DNA from: Ursus arctos
Lineage: Eukaryota; Chordata; Mammalia; Carnivora; Ursidae
DNA: 64,000 bases
Assembly: GCF_023065955.2 (NCBI RefSeq)
Contig: NW_026623056.1
Coordinates: forward strand, 86,737,256 to 86,801,255
Direction: 5' to 3'
A program made the position numbers and the translations under genes. Shown one piece after another: positions 59,509 to 64,000 of this stretch. Positions within the stretch are counted from its first letter, which is position 1, and every line of letters starts with the position of its first letter. The notes below the pieces were generated by a model. That model was not told where the DNA came from. It saw only the letters and a list, made by a program, of their open reading frames with translations, and ran no database searches.

Positions 59509-59703
59509 GGGGCGCCTGGGCAGCTCAGTCGACTCTTGATTTTGGTTCAGGTCATGATCTCAGGGTCCTGGGATTGAGCCCCCTGTGAGGGTTCTGCAGC
59601 AGGGAGTCTGCTTGAGATCGCCCCCCTCTCTCTCTGTCTTCTCCCTGCCCCTCCCCCACCAGCTCATGTGCACACTCTAATAAATAAATCTTTAAAAAAA
59701 AAT
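59509..59703 (+). mobile_element. CanSINE
   Basis: GGGGCGCCTGGGCAGCTCAG head lacking part of the usual TTAAGCGTCTG segment. Duplication AAGGCAGTTTGC at 59497-59508 and 59705-59716. Confidence 0.94.
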
Positions 59704-59716
59704 AAAGGCAGTTTGC

Positions 59717-61182
59717 AAAAAAAAATGGTGTCCCCAGCAACTCTGAAACATAGCAGAAATTCCCTGCGTTGCTTCCTGCTCTGTCCTTTGCTCTAAGTAG
59801 AAGGCAGAATGCAGTAGCAATCAGGTACACCACTCCCAGGTCTTTCTTAATCCAACAATAGATGTTTAAAGTGCCCTGAACATTTGTTCATCTGCTTTAA
59901 AAACAGTGGTATAGAAAAAACCTCAGCTTTATGGTCAGATGACAGAGGAACTTTTTGCCCCAGTGCATACAGCAACAGTAGATTGTAAAAGAAAGAGAGA
60001 ATCCGAAAAAGAAAGAACAGGCCTCAAAAACAAGGTAAGCATCACAGCGGACCAGAAATAGAAGAAAGACAGTAAGTGATGAGCAGGGCTGAAGCCTATC
60101 TTCCACTTCTCTGCAGGACAGTGGCAGTTGGGAAGGGAGTTCCTGCATGGTCCCAAGGCCTAAGTTTGTGTCATTGTGTCACTGGGGGAAGGAATGAATG
60201 AGTCCCCCTGAGGAAGGCTTTAGCCCCTCCAGGATAACATAGGGCTAAGAAGTAAGGAATGAGAAAATGAAAAAGCTTTACAAAGTGATAAACCCTGATG
60301 TTGTACTGGACAAACCCTTCAGGTAGCCTTCTTGGAGTTTGGTGAATTATGGTTCTAAGGACACAGCCTCTCCACTCCTGCTAGGTACGAAGAGGTCATC
60401 TCCTCGACCTGAAGGTCACAGGCATCTCTCGTTTTTCCAAGTTCCTTAAGAGCTTTGTAAACCCACCTTCCCAGACAACATAATTCCATCGAGCCAGAAT
60501 AGGAACTTTCTAGGTTTGCCCTTAGATGCTTCAAGATGTTATGGTCTTAGAAGACATAATGGGGAAGTGTGGGGGTCAATTCTGTGTACAGCTCTGGGTT
60601 ATAAAGAATGGGGACCACGGTGGGTGAACATGAATTGAGAAGTCTGTGAGGTCCCTCCTTGACCCTTGGACTGAGGAGCACTGTTACCATTCAGGCCTAG
60701 GAAGGAGCCCAGGACGGCAGAGGAGTAAGAGAAATTAAACAGGCACATGGCAGCCTCTGTTTATGATCCCACCTAAAATGAGGATAACAGCTCAAGGATG
60801 GAGCTTGGCTTCATCATCCCCAGATGGCAAAGGAAAAGGGGAAGGATGCAAAAATAGGACATTGGGGGATCTCAACTGTGTGCATACCTGATTCACCCCT
60901 TAGAGTCCCTCACCACTCAAAGTGTGGTCCCTGGACCAGCAGCACTGGCATCACCTGGGAGCTCACTAGAAATGCGGAACCTCAGGCTCCAGTCAGCATC
61001 TGCACTTGCACAAAATCCCCATGTGATTCACAAACACGTTAAAATGTGAGCCGCACTGTTGAAATCCACCTCTGTCACTCCCTGGATTTGCATTGCTCTG
61101 GACTCCGCACTAGACTATTCCAAATTGCTGTGGAGAACAGACTAGGAATAGGCCACAGATGAGGAATTTAAAAGCTAGACTG
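59717..61182. other. Intergenic sequence with one MER5A
   Basis: No coding exon recognised. An old DNA transposon fragment lies at 60905-61065. Confidence 0.45.
60905..61065 (+). mobile_element. MER5A (hAT-Charlie) fragment
   Basis: CTCAAAGTGTGGTCCCTGGA, CCAGCAGCACTGGCATCACC and GAGCTCACTAGAAATGCGGA match the conserved first half of MER5A; the second half is decayed. Non-coding. Confidence 0.88.
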
Positions 61183-61385
61183 GGGGCGCCTGGGTGGATC
61201 CGTCGTTAAGTGTCTGCCTTCGCCTCAGGTCACAATCCCAGGGTCCTGGGATCGAGCCCCGCATCAGGCTCCTTCACTGGGAGTCTGCTTCTTCCTCTCC
61301 CACTCCCCCTGCTTGTGTTCCCTCTCTCGCTGGCTGTCTCTCTCTCTGTCAAATAAATAAATAAAATCTTTTTTAAAAAAATAAA
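61183..61385 (+). mobile_element. CanSINE
   Basis: GGGGCGCCTGGGTGGATCCG head and CTGGCTGTCTCTCTC tail. Duplication TAAAAGCTAGACTG / TAAAAGCAAGACTG. Confidence 0.95.
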
Positions 61386-62592
61386 TAAAAGCAAGACTGT
61401 CGTTTACAAGAACGTCACTGCAAAAAGGAATTGTGGCGCTCACCTGCCAGCAAGGGAACACCAACTCGGTAACTCGTCACTGTGCCTGGCTTCCTACAGG
61501 AAAAGAGGACTCCAAGTCTCTGCCCTGAGGAGGCATGCCCTGGGAATGATGGTTTGGGGATAAGGCAGAGTGTAAACCAAGAGTATCCCTCACCCAGGGG
61601 AGTTGTCCTGCCCCCCTCCACCAACATTAGATAAGCTGTTCCTCCCCCAGGGAAGCCTCTCCTGCTGACAGTGCCTCTGTCTGCATTTGGAAAGCTCTCT
61701 GAACTCAGCCAAATGGCCAGAGCTGAATACGATAGTTCCTGAAGGGATCCCGGGCTAGTTGGAAGCATTTAGTAGATTCTGAATTTTAAATAGCTCTCAC
61801 TGTAAACAGTTCACATTAGCAACTGAATTACATAGTCTCTGCTTTATATAAAAGAATTTATTCCCTCCCCATCAGTGTTGGCGTGCTAAAAACAAATGAT
61901 ATTCAAAGATCCCAGAGTCTCAAGAATGACCATCTTTTTGAAAAAACATCCTCTCCGTAAAAATGATTTAAATACAAATGTAACTGAAATCCTGAGGTTT
62001 TTGCTGGTAAAAGCTGTAACGTGAAGAGCTTTTCTTTGACCATTTGAATATCTGTGGTATGTGTGTGTATTAGCCAGAAAATGTCAGGAGACTATCCGCA
62101 TATGCAGTTAACCGTTAAGTAAATTAAACTATTTTAAGCCAGTAATCCTTTTTATTATTGGTTTAAACCCAAAAAGAAAAATTCAGTTTGGACTGATAGT
62201 AACAAGCTACCAGCAAAAGAATAAATTAGAGGCTTGAGCTGTGATCAGGGCCTCAAAGGGGGGGAGGGGAGTTGTCATTTTAAATCTTGCTGATTAGCAA
62301 ATGCCAGGCCCCATGAAGGTAGGAATCAAACAAACCATCACCTCACCTTGGTCAAAGATCAATTTTGGAATCCCAATTTTTAAAAACATTCATTCCAAAT
62401 AGGAAAATTTTGTATTAAATGCCTTGTACATTTCCATAAGTTATTCCTTATAATTAATTACATAAGGAAGCTGAGAATGTATTGTTTTAATTGCATTTTT
62501 ATTTTTATAAACTTTGGTTATTTCTCTAATATTGCTTTTGGAAGTTTCGTATTTATCAAAACATCTCCAAGTTCTACACAGTTTGTAATTAA
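61386..62592. other. Intergenic sequence, nothing recognised
   Basis: AT-rich towards the right; no gene or repeat identified. Confidence 0.4.
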
Positions 62593-62799
62593 GGGGCACC
62601 TGGGTGGCTCAGTCGGTTAAGCATCTAACTTCCGGCTCAGGTCAGGATCTCAGGGTAGTGGGATGGAGCCCTACATAGGGTCCCTGCTCAGCGGGGAGTC
62701 TGCTTCTCCCTCTCCTTCTGCCCCTCCCTTGCCCCCACCTCGTGTGCACGCTCACTCTCTCTCTCTCTCTCAAATAAATAAAATCTTAAAAAAAAAAAA
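62593..62799 (+). mobile_element. CanSINE, first of a cluster of three
   Basis: GGGGCACCTGGGTGGCTCAG head, a (CT)n run and an A tail that leads within a few bases to the next copy. Confidence 0.95.
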
Positions 62800-62804
62800 C
62801 AGAT

Positions 62805-63007
62805 GGGGCGCCTGGGTGGCTCAGTCGTTAAGCGTCTGCTTTCGGCTCAGGGTGTGATCCGAGTCCTGGGATCCCGGGGGGGGGGGGGGGGGTGTCCCTC
62901 AGCTGGGAGCCTGCTTCTTCCTCTCCCACTCCCCCTGCTTGTGTTCCCTCTCTCACTGGCTGTCTCTCTCTCTGTCAAATAAATAAATAAAATCTTTAAA
63001 AAAAAAT
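62805..63007 (+). mobile_element. CanSINE, second of the cluster, with a G17 run
   Basis: GGGGCGCCTGGGTGGCTCAG head. The usual GAGCCCCACATCGGGCTC segment is replaced by a run of 17 G at 62876-62892. Young CTGGCTGTCTCTCTC tail. Confidence 0.93.
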
Positions 63008-63017
63008 ACAAATAATA

Positions 63018-63116
63018 GGGGCACCTGGCTGGCTTAGCCAAAAGAGTATGTGACTCTTGATTTTGGGGTTGTGAGTTTGAGCCCCAGGCTGGGTGTAGAG
63101 ATTATTAAAAAAAAAA
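63018..63116 (+). mobile_element. Short CanSINE, third of the cluster
   Basis: GGGGCACCTGGCTGGCTTAG, then GGGGTTGTGAGTTTGAGCCC and an A tail; no CT-rich body. Confidence 0.88.
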
Positions 63117-63587
63117 TCTGTACGTATACAGATAATAAAGGGGAAATGTGAATTGTGATCCAGGAATTAAAGGATGCTTTCACATAAAACCTTAAGAGTC
63201 TATTTGTAATGTGTCATTTCTTAATTATATGGAATGTCAAAATAATAGCTGTCTCCCTGCAGTAAAAATAAACATATTGACTGGTAGTTAGTAGGTGCAG
63301 ATAATGCTAACTGGGAAAACCATTTGAATGTATGCATTATAAATCTTGCTATAACAATATGTAACATAATAAATTGGTCAGAGAATGTTACATATATTTT
63401 AAAAGAAGATCTAAGTTTTAAGATGGGATTTATTTACCAACTGTAAAATGTATTGATTCTAATATTATCAGTAATTCAATAATAGGCAGAACCAGTTCAG
63501 CTAGAGATCACACACACGTGTATCTTATAAGTGACAGTATGTGGACACAGTAATGAGAAAATGAAACATATAGAATGTGGTAGACTG
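63117..63587. other. Intergenic sequence, nothing recognised
   Basis: AT-rich, no open frame or repeat recognised. Confidence 0.4.
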
Positions 63588-63795
63588 GAGCGCCTGGGTG
63601 GCTCAGTCGTTAGTGGCTGCCTTCGGCTCAGGTCACGATACCAGGGTCCTAGGATCAGGGTCCTAGGATAGAGCCCCCGCGTTGGGCTCCTTGCTCAGCA
63701 GGAAGCCTGCTTTTCCCTCTCCCACTTCCCCTGCTTGTGTTCCCTCCCTTGCTGTGTCTCTCTCTGTCAAATAAATAAAATCTTAAAAAAAAAAA
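63588..63795 (+). mobile_element. CanSINE
   Basis: GAGCGCCTGGGTGGCTCAG head. The GGGTCCTAGGATCA block is duplicated inside the element. Duplication AGAATGTGGTAGACTG at 63572-63587 and 63796-63811. Confidence 0.95.
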
Positions 63796-64000
63796 GAATG
63801 TGGTAGACTGAGCTGATTTCAAAGTGGAATGGTGAGATGGGCCTCCCTCCCCACTTCACCATCTGGAGGGGGCTGGGGACCACCTGCTAAATTCTACCAC
63901 CTTATAAGAACTTGAAACTGTTAGTTATTAGAATAGTAGCACCCTTAAGCTGAAAGCAGAATGAAAATAGTGGAACCAAACTCTCCATCAGATGAATATG

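Noticed and set aside
58873..64000. Search for the neighbouring gene RIPPLY3 or another gene upstream of HLCS
   Set aside because: No open frame resembles it. If synteny with human holds, it should lie further right.
1..64000. CRISPR arrays, bacterial operons, phage or toxin systems
   Set aside because: The sequence is clearly mammalian (split gene, SINEs, L1), and the regular repeats are explained by SINEs, microsatellites and one minisatellite.

Overview
This is mammalian nuclear DNA, most likely from a caniform carnivore. The window carries about 38 copies of the carnivore tRNA-derived SINE (CanSINE/SINEC), many with intact target-site duplications. The version with a GCTGGCTGTCTCTCT tail is the type I associate with bears and seals, but that narrower placement is inference. 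Almost everything is intron. The only protein-coding gene I can support is holocarboxylase synthetase (HLCS, the biotin-protein ligase of the human 21q22 region), on the minus strand.

HLCS layout, read from right to left. The first recognised coding exon (58141-58335) lies in a CpG island promoter and encodes an N-terminal extension of 65 residues. The other coding exons are at 40486-40648, 37908-38854, 33284-33466 and 4002-4273. All four junctions have AG/GT splice sites and matching phases (0, 1, 0, 0), and the fifth exon ends in phase 2. Together they give 1760 nt, or 586 complete codons. This covers the N-terminal half of the enzyme, including the glutamine-amidotransferase-like BPL_N region. 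The catalytic biotin ligase domain must lie beyond the left edge, because the gene continues past position 1. Visible introns are about 17.5, 1.6, 4.4 and 29.0 kb.

Other sequence. Older repeats include L1 tracts (13.1-15.7, 17.3-17.9 and 42.2-44.0 kb), carnivore L1 3' ends, two palindromic Tigger/MER2-like DNA transposons in opposite orientation, four ERVL/MaLR-type LTRs, a MER5A, MIRs and L2 fragments. Two CpG-rich blocks sit inside the 29 kb intron (19.5-20.1 and 26.4-26.9 kb), within stretches nearly free of SINEs (18.5-24.5 and 25.2-31.9 kb). These are the best candidates for alternative promoters, unannotated transcripts or enhancers. Just upstream of the HLCS CpG island is a G-rich minisatellite of about 10 units (58522-58872).

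To the right of the promoter (58.9-64 kb) I see only repeats and unassigned sequence. I found no second coding gene, no functional RNA gene outside the tRNA-derived SINE heads, and no sign of a novel multi-gene system.
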